A stretch of 64,000 nucleotides of DNA from Phnomibacter ginsenosidimutans (GCF_009740285.1 NZ_CP046566.1:1663501-1727500), one strand, 5' to 3'; shown: positions 18,283 to 28,810, numbered from the stretch's first letter. Numbers and translations are program-made. Notes: generated from the sequence alone by a model not told the origin.

Positions 18283-19527
18283 ATGCGTAGCGCCAGCGGC
18301 TCTATTATTTTTTTACTCGTTCTATTACTGGTCAACTGGTATGTTTTCCAGGCTTTGAAAACCGTTTCTGTCAACTGGACCGGCCGTACCAGAATCATTG
18401 TATACAGTATCTACTGGCTCATTTGTGGCCTGGGCTTTGCCCTGATGGCCAGCCTGCCCTACGTACAGTTTGATACGTGGCCAAAGGCAGTTCGTACGTA
18501 TTTGTTTGCCATTCCGGTGGGCTTTTTTCTGGCTCAACTGGTGAGCATTCCTTTCTTTCTGATGGATGATATCCGCCGGTTGTTTCAGTGGGGCGCCGGA
18601 TTTTTTGCAGCTAAAAAAGCAGCCGGTATCGAAGCGGGTGAAGGCATCAGCCGGAGTGTGTTTTTGAGCTGGCTGGGCCTGGGCATTGGTGGCGGTTTGT
18701 TCGGGTCGCTGCTATATGGTTTCAAAAACAAATACAACTATCAGGTAAGAAAAATACAATTGGCGTACCCCAATTTGCCCAAGGCTTTCAAAGGTTTTAA
18801 GCTGGTGCACATCAGCGATATACACAGCGGTAGCTTTACCGATAAAGAAGCCGTGCTGAGGGGAGTGCAGCTCATCAATGAGCAGGCAGCCGACGTGGTG
18901 CTGTTCACCGGCGATATGGTAAACGACCGGGCTACAGAAATGGAACCTTTCATGGATGTGTTTAGCCGGGTGCAGGCCAAGCAAGGTGTGTACAGCACGT
19001 TTGGTAACCACGATTATGGTGACTACGTACGTTGGAAAACCGATGAAGAAAAACTGGCCAACCAGGCTGCGCTGCGCAAAGTGCATGCCGAATTGGGCTG
19101 GCGCCTGTTGTGGGATGAAAATGTGGTGCTGCAAAAAGAGGACGCACAAATTGGGTTGATTGGTGTACAGAACATCAGCGGCAAAGGCAACTTTCACAGC
19201 TATGGCAGTTTGGCAAAAGCCCTGCACAACAAGCCCGATACATCGTTCAATATTCTCATGAGCCACGACCCCAGCCATTGGGATGCAGAAGTGGTAAAAG
19301 ACCATCCGAACATTGACCTCACTTTAAGCGGCCATACCCATGGCATGCAGTTTGGGGTTGAAATTCCCGGCTTCCGGTGGAGCCCCGTAAAGTGGATGTA
19401 CAAGCAATGGGCCGGCTTGTATGAAACGGGTGCACAAAAACTGTACGTCAACCGTGGCTTCGGTTTTATAGGCTACCCCGGCCGGGTGGGCATTTTGCCA
19501 GAAATAACCGTGATTGAATTGGTGTAA
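18283..19527 (+). CDS. Membrane-anchored metallophosphoesterase (YkuE/YaeI type)
   Basis: Calcineurin-like phosphoesterase of about 414 residues with an N-terminal membrane part. Hydrophobic segments lie at residues 5-25, 38-58, 75-98 and about 130-150. The catalytic domain after residue 170 has all metal motifs: HISDIHSG, FTGDMVNDR, TFGNHDYG and SGHTHGMQ. Relatives include YaeI-type phosphodiesterases that act on lipid-linked substrates, but the substrate here is unknown. Divergent from the MBL hydrolase. The ATG at 18283 precedes the first membrane helix. Confidence 0.88.
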   Translation: MRSASGSIIFLLVLLLVNWYVFQALKTVSVNWTGRTRIIVYSIYWLICGLGFALMASLPYVQFDTWPKAVRTYLFAIPVGFFLAQLVSIPFFLMDDIRRLFQWGAGFFAAKKAAGIEAGEGISRSVFLSWLGLGIGGGLFGSLLYGFKNKYNYQVRKIQLAYPNLPKAFKGFKLVHISDIHSGSFTDKEAVLRGVQLINEQAADVVLFTGDMVNDRATEMEPFMDVFSRVQAKQGVYSTFGNHDYGDYVRWKTDEEKLANQAALRKVHAELGWRLLWDENVVLQKEDAQIGLIGVQNISGKGNFHSYGSLAKALHNKPDTSFNILMSHDPSHWDAEVVKDHPNIDLTLSGHTHGMQFGVEIPGFRWSPVKWMYKQWAGLYETGAQKLYVNRGFGFIGYPGRVGILPEITVIELV

Positions 19528-19583
19528 ACGGTTAAACTCAGCAGCATCTTTCAGGTCATAGCCCCATACCTTTATGCTGCTTT

Positions 19584-20627
19584 ATGAATACACTTCGTTC
19601 GCTTTTTGTGACAGGCATCATTGCTGTATGCCTTCTTTTTTCGCCTGCGGCAAAAGCCCAGCAAGACACTGCCATTGACTACGCCGCATTGGGAGTAGAC
19701 ACAACTGCACTGTATGATTCATTGCTCAATGAACTGCGGATGCTGGGGTTGGCGGGTGCTTCCCAAAAAAGTTATTTCGATGTAAACGTGGGCATGGGCA
19801 ATGGCACATTTGCGTTGCAAAATGCCAGCTTCGATGTAAGCACCAACCACATTTTTTACAATGCCGGTTTGGGGTATTACCACAAGTCGGGTTTGTCATT
19901 ATCAGCAGGAGCCAACTTTACCAATAGCAATGGTTCGCTGAGTGTATATCAGCAATACATATCGCCGGCATTTGACTTCAGAAATAAAAAAGTAGCAGCC
20001 GGCATTTCTTATTTCCACTACTTCAATAAAAAGGATGTTGATTTTTACATTTCACCGTTGGTAAATGAATTGTATGCATATACTGTGTTGAAGAAGTCGT
20101 GGCTGCAACCCAAGCTGGCATTGGATTACGCATGGGGTCAGTATGATGAATTGGAAGGGTTGAAATTTATTGACACGGTTCGGTATCGTCGGTTTGCACC
20201 CATTGTACGCTACCTCAGCCGTCAGCAACGTATTGCCAATGTGAGTGATTTCAGCATTATGTTCAGCGTACGCCACGACTTCATTCATACTTCCGAAAAG
20301 CATCCGAAATTATTTTTCCGCTATACACCCAGCTTGCTGGTATTGGGCGGCACGGCTACTTATGGTTCCAATACGCCACTCAATTCATTGAACGGCCCAC
20401 GTATGACCAATCTTACCAATGTGCAGTATTTCCAAAGCTTATATGGCGATGCTTTTACGCCACCCTCTACCAGTTTTGCGTTGCAAAATTTCAACATCAC
20501 CAATGCAGCCATGTTAGGTGTGGGTGCCTTTTACCTTCAGGGCCAGCTTACGTTGTCGTACATTATTCCTAAGGCGCAAAGCCGTTGGAATACATTCTTC
20601 AACCTCACCACTGGTGTAAGTTTTTAA
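19584..20627 (+). CDS. Outer-membrane beta-barrel protein, unknown family
   Basis: A 347-residue secreted protein. A signal peptide (LFVTGIIAVCLLFSPAAKAQ) ends near residue 26. After it, alternating aromatic and polar strands (for example YFDVNVGMGNGTF, LSLSAGANFTNSNGSLSVYQQY, LTLSYIIPKAQSRWNTFFNLTTGVSF) and a final aromatic residue (F at the end) point to an outer-membrane barrel. I do not recognise the family. It is followed by a second barrel protein 47 bases later. Confidence 0.6.
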   Translation: MNTLRSLFVTGIIAVCLLFSPAAKAQQDTAIDYAALGVDTTALYDSLLNELRMLGLAGASQKSYFDVNVGMGNGTFALQNASFDVSTNHIFYNAGLGYYHKSGLSLSAGANFTNSNGSLSVYQQYISPAFDFRNKKVAAGISYFHYFNKKDVDFYISPLVNELYAYTVLKKSWLQPKLALDYAWGQYDELEGLKFIDTVRYRRFAPIVRYLSRQQRIANVSDFSIMFSVRHDFIHTSEKHPKLFFRYTPSLLVLGGTATYGSNTPLNSLNGPRMTNLTNVQYFQSLYGDAFTPPSTSFALQNFNITNAAMLGVGAFYLQGQLTLSYIIPKAQSRWNTFFNLTTGVSF

Positions 20628-20674
20628 CGGCTTGCTGTAGCAGTCGGTGTATCATTTTTCATCACCCATTCGTT

Positions 20675-21283
20675 ATGATAAAAAATCATCTCTCTATGCG
20701 AGTTATTGGCACACTATGTTTTCTGCTGTTCTTTTCTGCTACATCCTTTGCGCAGTTCATAAAAATTGGCCCAAAGGCTGGCGCCAATCTGGTGAAAATG
20801 GAAGGCAAATCTTTCAAGGAAAGTTTTCAGCTGGGCTATTTTGCCGGTGCCTTTGCCGAAGTAAAACTGGGCAAGAAATTTTACCTGCAACCAGAAGTGT
20901 TATTTACCGAAACCAACTTGAGCACCAGCAGCAATTTCAACGACATTTACCAAAACCTGCTCATACCCGATACGCTGACCAGCATAAAGCTGCAGGCTTT
21001 AACCATACCCGTAACACTCAACTGGCGGGTGGCCAATATCCTCTCGTTTTCGGCAGGGCCACAGTTCAGCATCAATATGAAAAAAGGTGAGGGGCTGTTC
21101 AACAATGCCAAATCGGCTTTTAGCGATGGCGACATTGCTTTTGTAGCTGGCGCCAATGTGATGCTGAGCAAACTGCGGGTAAGTGCCCGTTATGGCTGGG
21201 GCATCAAAGAAATGAACAATGTAGACGGGCAGGATCCGTGGAAGCAACAAACCATTCAGTTGGGCGTCGGCTTCGTCTTCTAA
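20675..21283 (+). CDS. PorT-like outer-membrane beta-barrel protein
   Basis: About 202 residues. The start MIKNHLSMRVIG leads into the signal LCFLLFFSATSFAQ. The mature part begins FIKIGPKAGANLVKM and contains YLQPEVLFTETN, LQALTIPVTLNWR and ends VGFVF, the pattern of the small outer-membrane barrel family seen in Bacteroidota. Substrate or partner unknown. Its start falls after the stop of the preceding gene. Next gene is lon. Confidence 0.7.
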   Translation: MIKNHLSMRVIGTLCFLLFFSATSFAQFIKIGPKAGANLVKMEGKSFKESFQLGYFAGAFAEVKLGKKFYLQPEVLFTETNLSTSSNFNDIYQNLLIPDTLTSIKLQALTIPVTLNWRVANILSFSAGPQFSINMKKGEGLFNNAKSAFSDGDIAFVAGANVMLSKLRVSARYGWGIKEMNNVDGQDPWKQQTIQLGVGFVF

Positions 21284-21416
21284 CCTGTCATATATTCCAC
21301 TGCTCAAGGGGTCAATTGCGCCATATCGGCAAGGTTGGCCCCTTTGGCATTAATATTGGTCCATTCTTTCTCCTGCACGTTGTGTAGTATTTTGACAATC
21401 GTTTCAAGTAAAATAT

Positions 21417-23822
21417 ATGAGTAGATCGCAGCAGCCTTTTTTTATGAATAGTGAAGACGATGTAGACTTCATGCCCATCATTCCCATTACGGAAGGAGAG
21501 CAGGAAGAAGACAAAAGCATAGTATATCCTGATGTGGTGCCGGTGCTGCCTTTGCGCAATACCGTATTGTTTCCCGGCGTGGTTATACCCATTACCGTGG
21601 GCCGCGACAAAAGCATCAAAGCAGTAAATGATGCGTACAAAGGCGACAAACTGATTGCCGTTTTGGCGCAAAAAGACAGCAGCGTAGAAGAGCCTTCCCC
21701 GGAAGATTTGGTGGAGATTGGTACTGTGGCCAAAATCATCAAACTCATCAAAATGCCCGATGGCGGCACTACGGTGATTTTGCAGGGTAAGCGCCGTTTT
21801 CGGTTGCTGAACATTTTGGAGCAAGACCCATATTTCAAAGCCAGTGTAGAATACCTGCAGGAAACGGAACAACCCAAGGATCAGAATTTTGATGCGTTGG
21901 TGAGCAACATTAAAGAACTGGCCACACAAATCATTCAGCTGTCGCCCAACATTCCCAGCGAAGCGGCCATCATTCTCAAAAACATCGAGAACCCATCTTT
22001 CCTCATCCACTTTGTGGCCGGAAATATGAACACCGATGTAAAAGAGAAGCAGCAAATACTGGAGCTGAACGACATTGATAAACGTGCCGAAGAACTGAAC
22101 CGCCTGCTGCACCGGGAACTCCAATTTGCGCAGCTGAAAGATCAGGTGACGAATAAAACCCGCACCGAAATAGACAAGCAGCAGCGGGAGTATTTTTGCA
22201 GCAGCAACTCAAGAGTATCAAAGAAGAGTTGGGTACCGATAATGTGGCCGAGGTAAACCAAATGCGCCAGAAAGCAGAAGGCAAAAAATGGCCTGCTTGC
22301 TGCTAAACAAGCTTTTAGTACGGGCATTGAAAAACTAGAACGTATGCACCCTAGCACACCTGATTACAGCGTGGTGTACAACCACCTCGATTTGATGCTG
22401 GACCTGCCTTGGGATGAAACCACCGAAGACAATTACGATCTGAAAAACGCCAAGAAAGTATTGGATGCCGATCACTATGGCATGCACAAAATCAAGGAGC
22501 GTATTTTAGAATATCTGGCCGTACTGAAACTCAAGGGCGATATGAAAAGTCCCATCCTTTGTTTCGTTGGTCCTCCGGGTATTGGTAAAACTTCATTGGG
22601 ACGCAGCATTGCCCATGCCATTGGCCGTAAGTATGTACGCCTGAGCCTCGGTGGTTTGCACGATGAAAGTGAAATCCGCGGTCACCGCAAAACATACATT
22701 GGTGCCATGCCGGGCCGCATTTTGCAAAACCTGCGTAAGGTAAAAACCAGCAATCCGGTGATGATTTTGGATGAGATTGACAAGGTGGGCAACGACCATC
22801 GCGGCGATCCTTCCAGTGCCTTACTCGAAGTGCTCGACCCTGAGCAAAATAATTCTTTTTACGACAACTATCTGGAGCTGGAATACGACCTGAGCAAAGT
22901 GTTGTTCATTGCCACGGCCAACAGTTTGCAGAGTATTCAGCCGGCACTTCGCGACCGTTTGGAAATCATCGATCTTTCTGGCTATGCCATTGAAGAGAAA
23001 GTGGAGATTGCGAAGCGACACCTCATTCCCAAACAACAGGAAGCACATGGTTTGGCCAGGCAAAACCTGAAGATTGCCGATCCGGTGATTGAAAAAATTG
23101 TAGAGTCTTACACTCGTGAAAGCGGTGTGCGGGAGCTCGACAGACAAGTGGCGTCTGTGATGCGGTACAAGGCCCGTGAGTTTGCTACGAATGGCAAAAT
23201 GAAAACGCAGGTGTTGGCGAAAGATGTAGAGAAGATTTTGGGTGTGCCCCGCTATAGCAACGATATGTATAAAACCGTGAACCAACCCGGCGTGGCTGTT
23301 GGCTTGGCCTGGACGTATGTTGGCGGAGACATTCTGTTTATTGAAGCACTGCTGAGCGAAGGCAAAGGTGAATTGAAACTCACCGGCAACCTGGGCAATG
23401 TAATGAAAGAAAGCGCCAGCACTGCATTGACATATTTGCAAGCCAATGCCAAAAAGATTGGTGTTGATGCGGAGCTATTCAACAAGCGTAGCATACACAT
23501 ACACGTGCCCGAAGGTGCTGTACCTAAAGATGGCCCAAGTGCTGGTGTCACCATGCTTACAGCGCTTACATCTGTGTTTACAGGCCGCAGGGTAAAGCCC
23601 TACCTGGCCATGACCGGTGAAATTACGTTGCGTGGACAGGTGCTACCCGTTGGTGGTATCAAAGAAAAAATATTGGCCGCCAAAAGAGCTGGTTTAAAAG
23701 AAGTGATTTTGTGCTGGCAAAATGAAAAAGATGTGAAGGAAATCGATCCCTCATTTATTGGTGGAATGACCTTCCACTATGTTAAAACAATGCAACAAGT
23801 GCTCGATTTGGCATTGGTATAA
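21417..23822 (+). CDS. lon: ATP-dependent protease Lon (two frameshifts)
   Basis: Serine-lysine AAA+ protease that degrades misfolded and regulatory proteins. The N-terminal substrate domain ([22 protein letters not shown]) is followed by the ATPase with [17 protein letters not shown]-type [10 protein letters not shown] and the arginine region [10 protein letters not shown], then the protease domain with catalytic Ser in [11 protein letters not shown] (about residue 708) and Lys in [14 protein letters not shown]. At about 22190 a T run has 5 instead of 6 bases, and at about 22293 one T is extra (GCTTGCTGC for GCTGCTGC). Correcting both gives 801 codons with [16 protein letters not shown] restored. 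Ends in a strong terminator. Confidence 0.92.
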
Positions 23823-23928
23823 AACATGGTTATAAAAATTTATAAGATCACTCCAACAAAAAGAAATCCTGCCCTGTTAATATTGCTGACAAGAAATTTT
23901 TCATGTTGGTTGTTTTAAGGGTTAAAGT

Positions 23929-23958
23929 AATCCTCCTGGTCGCAGGAGGATTTTTTTA
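23929..23958 (+). terminator. Rho-independent terminator of lon
   Basis: Stem AATCCTCCT / AGGAGGATT with loop GGTCGC, followed by seven T, about 110 bases after the lon stop and overlapping the 3' end of the convergent DUF5995 gene. Confidence 0.8.
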
Positions 23959-24693
23959 TGCCAACAAAGCTGCTACCCGTTGCACATTTTTTTCTTCAAA
24001 CCAACGGATAGGTGTCAGCATCCAACCCGCTACTGCACCGGGCTTGGCTATCTTTTGCGAAATGCCCAACACGGTTGCATCCATTTGAACAATGTAGGCT
24101 GCACGTTCTTGCTCCGGCATTAATGCGAGTGCTACTGCATTGGCCCAGGCGGCTTGTCGGGCTTTTTCAATGCTAAAATTAAGCACGGCTTTTTCTTTAC
24201 CCTCACTAATGCGACTGAGCAGTTTCATCGGCCAGCAAATGGCTTCGAGTTTGCGCTGCACTTCTACCGCCAGCGTTGCAATCTGGCTGTTTATTGTATC
24301 GAAATCTTTTTGCAATTGCCATATAGATTCGCCGGGTGCAGTGAGTGCCGCAGCAATAGCGAGGTCGAGATTGATGTGGGTATTGATGCCCATCAGCAAA
24401 TGCTGAATCACCGTGTACGATTGTTGTGTATTATCAAATACATGACGCCAGCTTTGGGTAAGTGTACCATGTTGTTGGTATTGCTGCCATGCATCAATAT
24501 ACCGCTGCGCAAAAAGTACATCCAGCTTTTCCATGCGGGCAGCATCTTCAAATACTTGTTGCTGAATACCCTGTTGTACGGCCACCGTCATTTGCCGGTA
24601 CAAGCTGGCAAAGTAAGCCTGGCGAGAAGATTGGGCTACGCTGTGTGCAACAATGTGATCGAGTTGGGCGATGACTTCGGCGATGGTTTGCAT
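23956..24693 (-). CDS. DUF5995-family protein
   Basis: A 245-residue, largely helical cytoplasmic protein, without signal peptide. Features are MQTIAEVIAQLDHIVAHS at the start, the block ARMEKLDVLFAQRYIDAWQQY near residue 52 and LLMGINTHINLDLAIAA near residue 100, which holds conserved His and Asp residues like a metal or haem site in helical proteins. I assign DUF5995 from memory; function is not known. It lies 26 bases downstream of pdxJ on the same strand. Confidence 0.6.
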   Translation of the reverse strand: MQTIAEVIAQLDHIVAHSVAQSSRQAYFASLYRQMTVAVQQGIQQQVFEDAARMEKLDVLFAQRYIDAWQQYQQHGTLTQSWRHVFDNTQQSYTVIQHLLMGINTHINLDLAIAAALTAPGESIWQLQKDFDTINSQIATLAVEVQRKLEAICWPMKLLSRISEGKEKAVLNFSIEKARQAAWANAVALALMPEQERAAYIVQMDATVLGISQKIAKPGAVAGWMLTPIRWFEEKNVQRVAALLA

Positions 24694-24719
24694 GCATTAA
24701 AGATAGCCGCCACCAATGT

Positions 24720-25438
24720 TTATTGCAACTGCCGTTTGTATAACTGCACTGTATTTTCCAAACCCAAATACAACGCATCGCAGATGAGGGCATGACCAAT
24801 TGAAACCTCATCGAGCATGGGAATGTGTTGTTTCAAAAAAGCAAGGTTGTGCATGTCCAAATCATGACCGGCATTCAACCCCAAACCCAGTTGATGCGCC
24901 AGATTTGCTGCCTGCACGTAAGGCGCAACAGCTTCCTCTTTTTGCCTTCGGCGTAGTGGCGGGCATAACTTTCGGTATACAGTTCAATGCGGTTGGTGCC
25001 AGTAGCAGCAGCGCCTTCTACCATGGCTTCTACAGGGTCTACAAAAATGGATACCCGGATTCCCGCTGATTGAAAACGGCCAATGATATCTACCAGATAA
25101 TCTTTGTGGGCAATGGTGTCCCAGCCATGATCGCTGGTGAGCTGGCCATCGGCATCGGGCACCAGTGTTACCTGATGCGGTTTTACTTCCAGCACCAGGT
25201 CTACAAATTTTTGCTCTCTGGGGTTGCCTTCAATGTTGAACTCTGTCGTTACGATTTGTTTCAAGGCCCGCACATCGGCATAGCGAATGTGGCGTTCGTC
25301 GGGGCGGGGATGCACCGTGATGCCTTCGGCGCCAAAACGTTCAATGTCTTTCGCCGTTTGAATGACGTCGGGATTATTGCCACCACGGCTGTTGCGCAGG
25401 GTGGCAATCTTATTGATGTTGACAGATAATTTGGTCAT
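24720..25438 (-). CDS. pdxJ: Pyridoxine 5'-phosphate synthase (frameshifted)
   Basis: Condenses 1-deoxy-xylulose-5-phosphate and 3-amino-1-hydroxyacetone phosphate in vitamin B6 synthesis. Starting at [20 protein letters not shown], the first frame shows [29 protein letters not shown] and FVDP, and breaks in YAEGKK. The second frame continues [23 protein letters not shown] and ends with [16 protein letters not shown], the phosphate-binding region. The junction at about 24945 has five A where six are needed (AAA AAA GAG GAA). Restoring one base gives 239 residues, the normal length. Confidence 0.9.
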
Positions 25439-25654
25439 AGCAGGCTTTTGCTGGGCGGCAAATGTACAAAAACCAGCAGGGCCGTGGCGTCCTGCGCCGT
25501 CAAGCATTTGTATGAAAGGGGCAAGAAAAAAACTTTTCATGTTTCTGTAACATTTGAATAGGGCAGTCGTCACACTTCCAACATTCACACACGGCAGCTG
25601 CTGCAATACCCTGCTCACTGCTGTTTTAACCATCATTCAAAACATCATTCGAGT

Positions 25655-26378
25655 ATGAAAAAGTTGCACCTGCTGCTGTTGACAGTAGTAACCCTGAGTG
25701 CCGGCGTAGCACTGGCCCAATGGAAACGCATTAGCGGTAACGGAAACATAGTTACGCAAACCCGAGAAACGGGAACATTCAGTGAAATTGTTGTATCGGG
25801 AAGCATGCAGGTAGAAGTAACGGCTGCGCCAGCTATTGGTGTACAGGTGCAGGCCGAAGACAATTTGCAGGAATACATTGTAACCGAAGTAAAAGGCAAT
25901 CGCTTACAGGTAAAATTTAAAAATGGCGTATCGATCGAATAGCCACAAAGCAGTAAAAGTTTTGGTGCGCATGCCAAAGTTGAACGCCGCCAGTATTGCC
26001 GGAAGCGGCAGCATTCGTAGCAGCAATCAGCTTAATAGCAATGGCAATTTTTCAGCCACCATTTCGGGCAGCGGTAGTGTAGATGTACAAACTGCAGCCA
26101 CCAAGGTGGATGCAACGATTGCAGGCAGTGGCAACATTGTACTGGCCGGCAAAACAGATGATTTGCATGTGGTGATTTCTGGTAGCGGCAGCTTCAAAGG
26201 ATACCAGCTTACTGCCAACGAAGCTTCTGTACAAATAGCCGGCAGTGGCGATGTGCAAGCTTATGCCAGCAACAAACTGGATGCGGCCATCAGTGGCAGT
26301 GGCAGCGCGTATTACAAAGGCAACGCCAGTGTTTCTGTAAAAACTTCGGGCAGTGGCAAAGTGCGTAAAGCCGATTAA
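25655..26378 (+). CDS. DUF2807 auto-transporter adhesin-head-like protein (frameshifted)
   Basis: Secreted protein of about 240 residues. Signal peptide LHLLLLTVVTLSAGVALAQ, then WKRISGNGNIVTQTRETGTFSEIVVSGSMQVEV, the DUF2807 start pattern. The rest is a run of SGSGS and AGSGN turns every 20 or so residues, as expected for a right-handed beta-helix. At about 25945 one extra A (GATCGAATAGC for GATCGATAGC) creates an early stop after NGVSIE; removing it joins NGVSID to SHKAVKVLVRMPKL. Function unknown; some relatives are anti-adhesive or cell-surface proteins. Confidence 0.8.
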
Positions 26379-26444
26379 TATTCTTTCACTCAGTCACACA
26401 CAAATACATCGCCACACACAGGTTGTTTCATTAGTGTAGTTTAG

Positions 26445-26483
26445 CAACAAAGGGAGCAGGTTTACACCGTGCTCCCTTTGTTG
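26445..26483. terminator. Convergent terminator
   Basis: A perfect 14-bp stem, CAACAAAGGGAGCA at 26445-26458 and TGCTCCCTTTGTTG at 26470-26483, lies between the convergent DUF2807 and dcd genes. Flanking A or T runs are weak. Confidence 0.65.
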
Positions 26484-26503
26484 TTGTAAAATATTTTCTA
26501 CTT

Positions 26504-27040
26504 CTAAAATTGATTTCGCCACATCATGCTTTCAATGGGCTTGTTGGGCTGGCCGCTGTATTTGGCATTTGCTTTTTGATTGTACTTCACTTCAATTTCG
26601 CCGTCTACTGGAAAATAAATGAGCTGGCCAATAGGCATGCCTTTGTACACTTTCACTGGCTGCTTTACAGAAATCTCCAAAGTCCAGTTGCCACAAAAAC
26701 CTACATCGCCTTTGCCAGCAGTGGCATGAATGTCGATGCCGAGTCGGCCGGTGCTGCTTTTACCTTCCAGAAAAGGCACATGTGCATGTGTTTCGGTGTA
26801 CTCCAATGTTACACCCAGGTAAAACACATGGGGATACAATACAAAACCTTCATCCGGAATATCGAAGTATTCAATCTCGTTGTGCTGCTTGGCATCCAGC
26901 AAATGATTTTTATAGGTAGCCAGCGTAGCGCCGAGGTGCACATCGTAGCTATTGCTGCCAAGGCAGTGCCGGTCGTAAGGCTCAATTTTAATGGTGCCTT
27001 TGTCTATTTCTTCCAATATCCTTTTGTCGCTCAGTATCAT
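26504..27040 (-). CDS. dcd: dCTP deaminase
   Basis: Deaminates dCTP to dUTP for dTMP synthesis. The 178-residue length and motifs fit: LSDKRILEEIDKG at the start, LGSNSYDVHLG, HVFYLGVTLEYTETH, the catalytic stretch VPFLEGKSSTGRLGIDIHATAGKGDVGFCGNWTLE with the essential Glu, and a C-terminal NKPIES tail that closes over the nucleotide. Whether it also has dUTPase activity cannot be read from sequence. Confidence 0.94.
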   Translation of the reverse strand: MILSDKRILEEIDKGTIKIEPYDRHCLGSNSYDVHLGATLATYKNHLLDAKQHNEIEYFDIPDEGFVLYPHVFYLGVTLEYTETHAHVPFLEGKSSTGRLGIDIHATAGKGDVGFCGNWTLEISVKQPVKVYKGMPIGQLIYFPVDGEIEVKYNQKANAKYSGQPNKPIESMMWRNQF

Positions 27041-27090
27041 GTGTTGTAACTTTATAGGCGTTCCGCAAATTGCGGATTGCCCCTTGTTTT

Positions 27091-27720
27091 ATGCCGCTTT
27101 TTTATACACAAACTATCGACGAATTTACCCGCCTTGGTGTTTGGGAAATTACAGAGCCGGAAGACTTTTTTCTGGAGTTTGTACCGGTGAGCCGGCAAAT
27201 TACACATCCGCAAAAACGCTTGCAGCACTTGGCCGGCCGCTTTTTGTTGCAGCATTTGTTTCCCGATTTTCCGCTGTCGCTTATTCAAGTGGCCAGTACC
27301 AAAAAACCATTTCTACCACAAGAGTCGCACCACTTCAGTATTTCGCATTGTGGCAATTATGCAGCCGCCATTGTAAGCACGGTAGACAGGGTAGGGATTG
27401 ATATAGAAATTCCGACGGACAGGTTGCTGCACCTGATGCCGAAATATTTGCATACCAACGAACGCATGTTGGCCGAGCCGCATGCCCTCGATCAGTTGGT
27501 GCATGTAGCTACTATTTTATGGAGTGCCAAAGAAGCCATGTTTAAATGGTACGGTCATGGGGAAGTTGATTTCAAACAACACCTCCGCATTTATGAACTC
27601 AATTTTGATAAGCCCGATAGCGGACATGTCAACGCTGCATTTATGAAGTTTGATGAACAGCCATTGCAGTTGCCTTTTACATGTTGGCCAAATTTGGTGC
27701 TTAGTTGGCTTGCGGTGTAG
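27091..27720 (+). CDS. 4'-phosphopantetheinyl transferase superfamily protein
   Basis: Transfers phosphopantetheine from CoA to a carrier-protein serine. About 209 residues starting MPLFYTQTIDEFTR, the Sfp/AcpT-like size. The magnesium motif GIDIEIPTDRL is near residue 107 and the second motif WSAKEAMFKWYGHG is near residue 145, with KPFLPQESHHFSISHCGNY before them. Target carrier unknown. Its stop overlaps the end of the convergent barrel gene by 20 bases. Divergent from dcd. Confidence 0.9.
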   Translation: MPLFYTQTIDEFTRLGVWEITEPEDFFLEFVPVSRQITHPQKRLQHLAGRFLLQHLFPDFPLSLIQVASTKKPFLPQESHHFSISHCGNYAAAIVSTVDRVGIDIEIPTDRLLHLMPKYLHTNERMLAEPHALDQLVHVATILWSAKEAMFKWYGHGEVDFKQHLRIYELNFDKPDSGHVNAAFMKFDEQPLQLPFTCWPNLVLSWLAV

Positions 27721-28810
27721 CTTCCTGTTTATTGCGGATGCGGCTGATGACTCTTTCGTTGAAGTAATCTACAGGCCGAACCCATTTTTTCAGTTTGGGC
27801 CCAACGGGCAACCGGTAGTTGAAAGTGAGGCGAAGCAAACCTGAAGTTTGGCGGTAGCGAAAATCTTGTACCGGCGCATTCAACTGATTGTTGATCCAAG
27901 TAACGGCAGCCGTCCATTGTGGGCGATTGATGCCTGCGGCAAAACGATAAGCAAAATCGGGCCTTACCGTTACACTGTTTTGATGGCCAAAAGGCGTACT
28001 TGATTTTGTAAAATTCAAATCGAGATAACCGCTGGCGTTGGCATGTACAAATACATTGCGAAACAGTACCAACGTGTATGCATAACCCAACGATGGGCCA
28101 AACTCTATATGCCGGATGCGGCTGAGTGCGGGCAAGCCTGCATACAATGGATCGGTAGGCACAAAACTGCTGTCGGCAGAAATAATGCTGTAGTTGGCTT
28201 CGAAGCCTGCGGTAAGGCTGCCGGCAGATCTTAGCTGGCGTTCACTTTGCAGCATGGCCGCTCTGTACGAAAATTTGCGCCAGTTGAAAATGTGTTCATA
28301 CTGTCCACCAATTTGAGAAATGCCCATGTCGGGGCGAACGTAAAATTTGCCTGGTGTTGAGCCAGGAGATTGCAGGTAAAATCCTTTGTAAAACTGGCCG
28401 TAGAAATCGATGATACCTCTTCGTCCGTAGTTGTGCGATTGTAAGTCGAGGTAGCGGGTTTTGCCGCGGTCATCTTTGAACTGATTGATGAATTTAAAAC
28501 CGTAAGCGAGGTTGAGTGTAAGCCACTGATAGGTGGCGCCAACGCCCATCGTGATGGGGGTATTGGGTCGGTAAGCTATGAGTTGTTGTTTGTTGGCGGC
28601 AGGTATAAAATCAGGTGTAATAAATTTATTACTGAAATAAAATCTTCCGGTAAAGTAGCCATCAAATGTTTTAAAAAAAGTAGTGTCATGCACATTTGCC
28701 TGCACACTTTCTTGCTGTGCATAGGATGCAGAAAATGCAAACAGCAACAGTGTCGCCGTCATGCATTGCTGCAATACAATTTTTATTCCGCTCAGCTTAG
28801 GTAGTTGCAT
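27701..28810 (-). CDS. DUF4421-like outer-membrane protein
   Basis: A 369-residue secreted barrel-type protein. A signal segment LLLFAFSASYAQ ends near residue 32. The following FDGYFTGRFYFSNKF and AYRPNTPITMGVGATYQWLTLNLAYGFKF match the start of DUF4421 proteins, then many alternating strands (YEHIFNWRKFSYRAAML, LRLTFNYRLPVG). Function unknown. Its start overlaps the DUF2130 gene end by 14 bases. Confidence 0.6.
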   Translation of the reverse strand: MQLPKLSGIKIVLQQCMTATLLLFAFSASYAQQESVQANVHDTTFFKTFDGYFTGRFYFSNKFITPDFIPAANKQQLIAYRPNTPITMGVGATYQWLTLNLAYGFKFINQFKDDRGKTRYLDLQSHNYGRRGIIDFYGQFYKGFYLQSPGSTPGKFYVRPDMGISQIGGQYEHIFNWRKFSYRAAMLQSERQLRSAGSLTAGFEANYSIISADSSFVPTDPLYAGLPALSRIRHIEFGPSLGYAYTLVLFRNVFVHANASGYLDLNFTKSSTPFGHQNSVTVRPDFAYRFAAGINRPQWTAAVTWINNQLNAPVQDFRYRQTSGLLRLTFNYRLPVGPKLKKWVRPVDYFNERVISRIRNKQEATPQAN

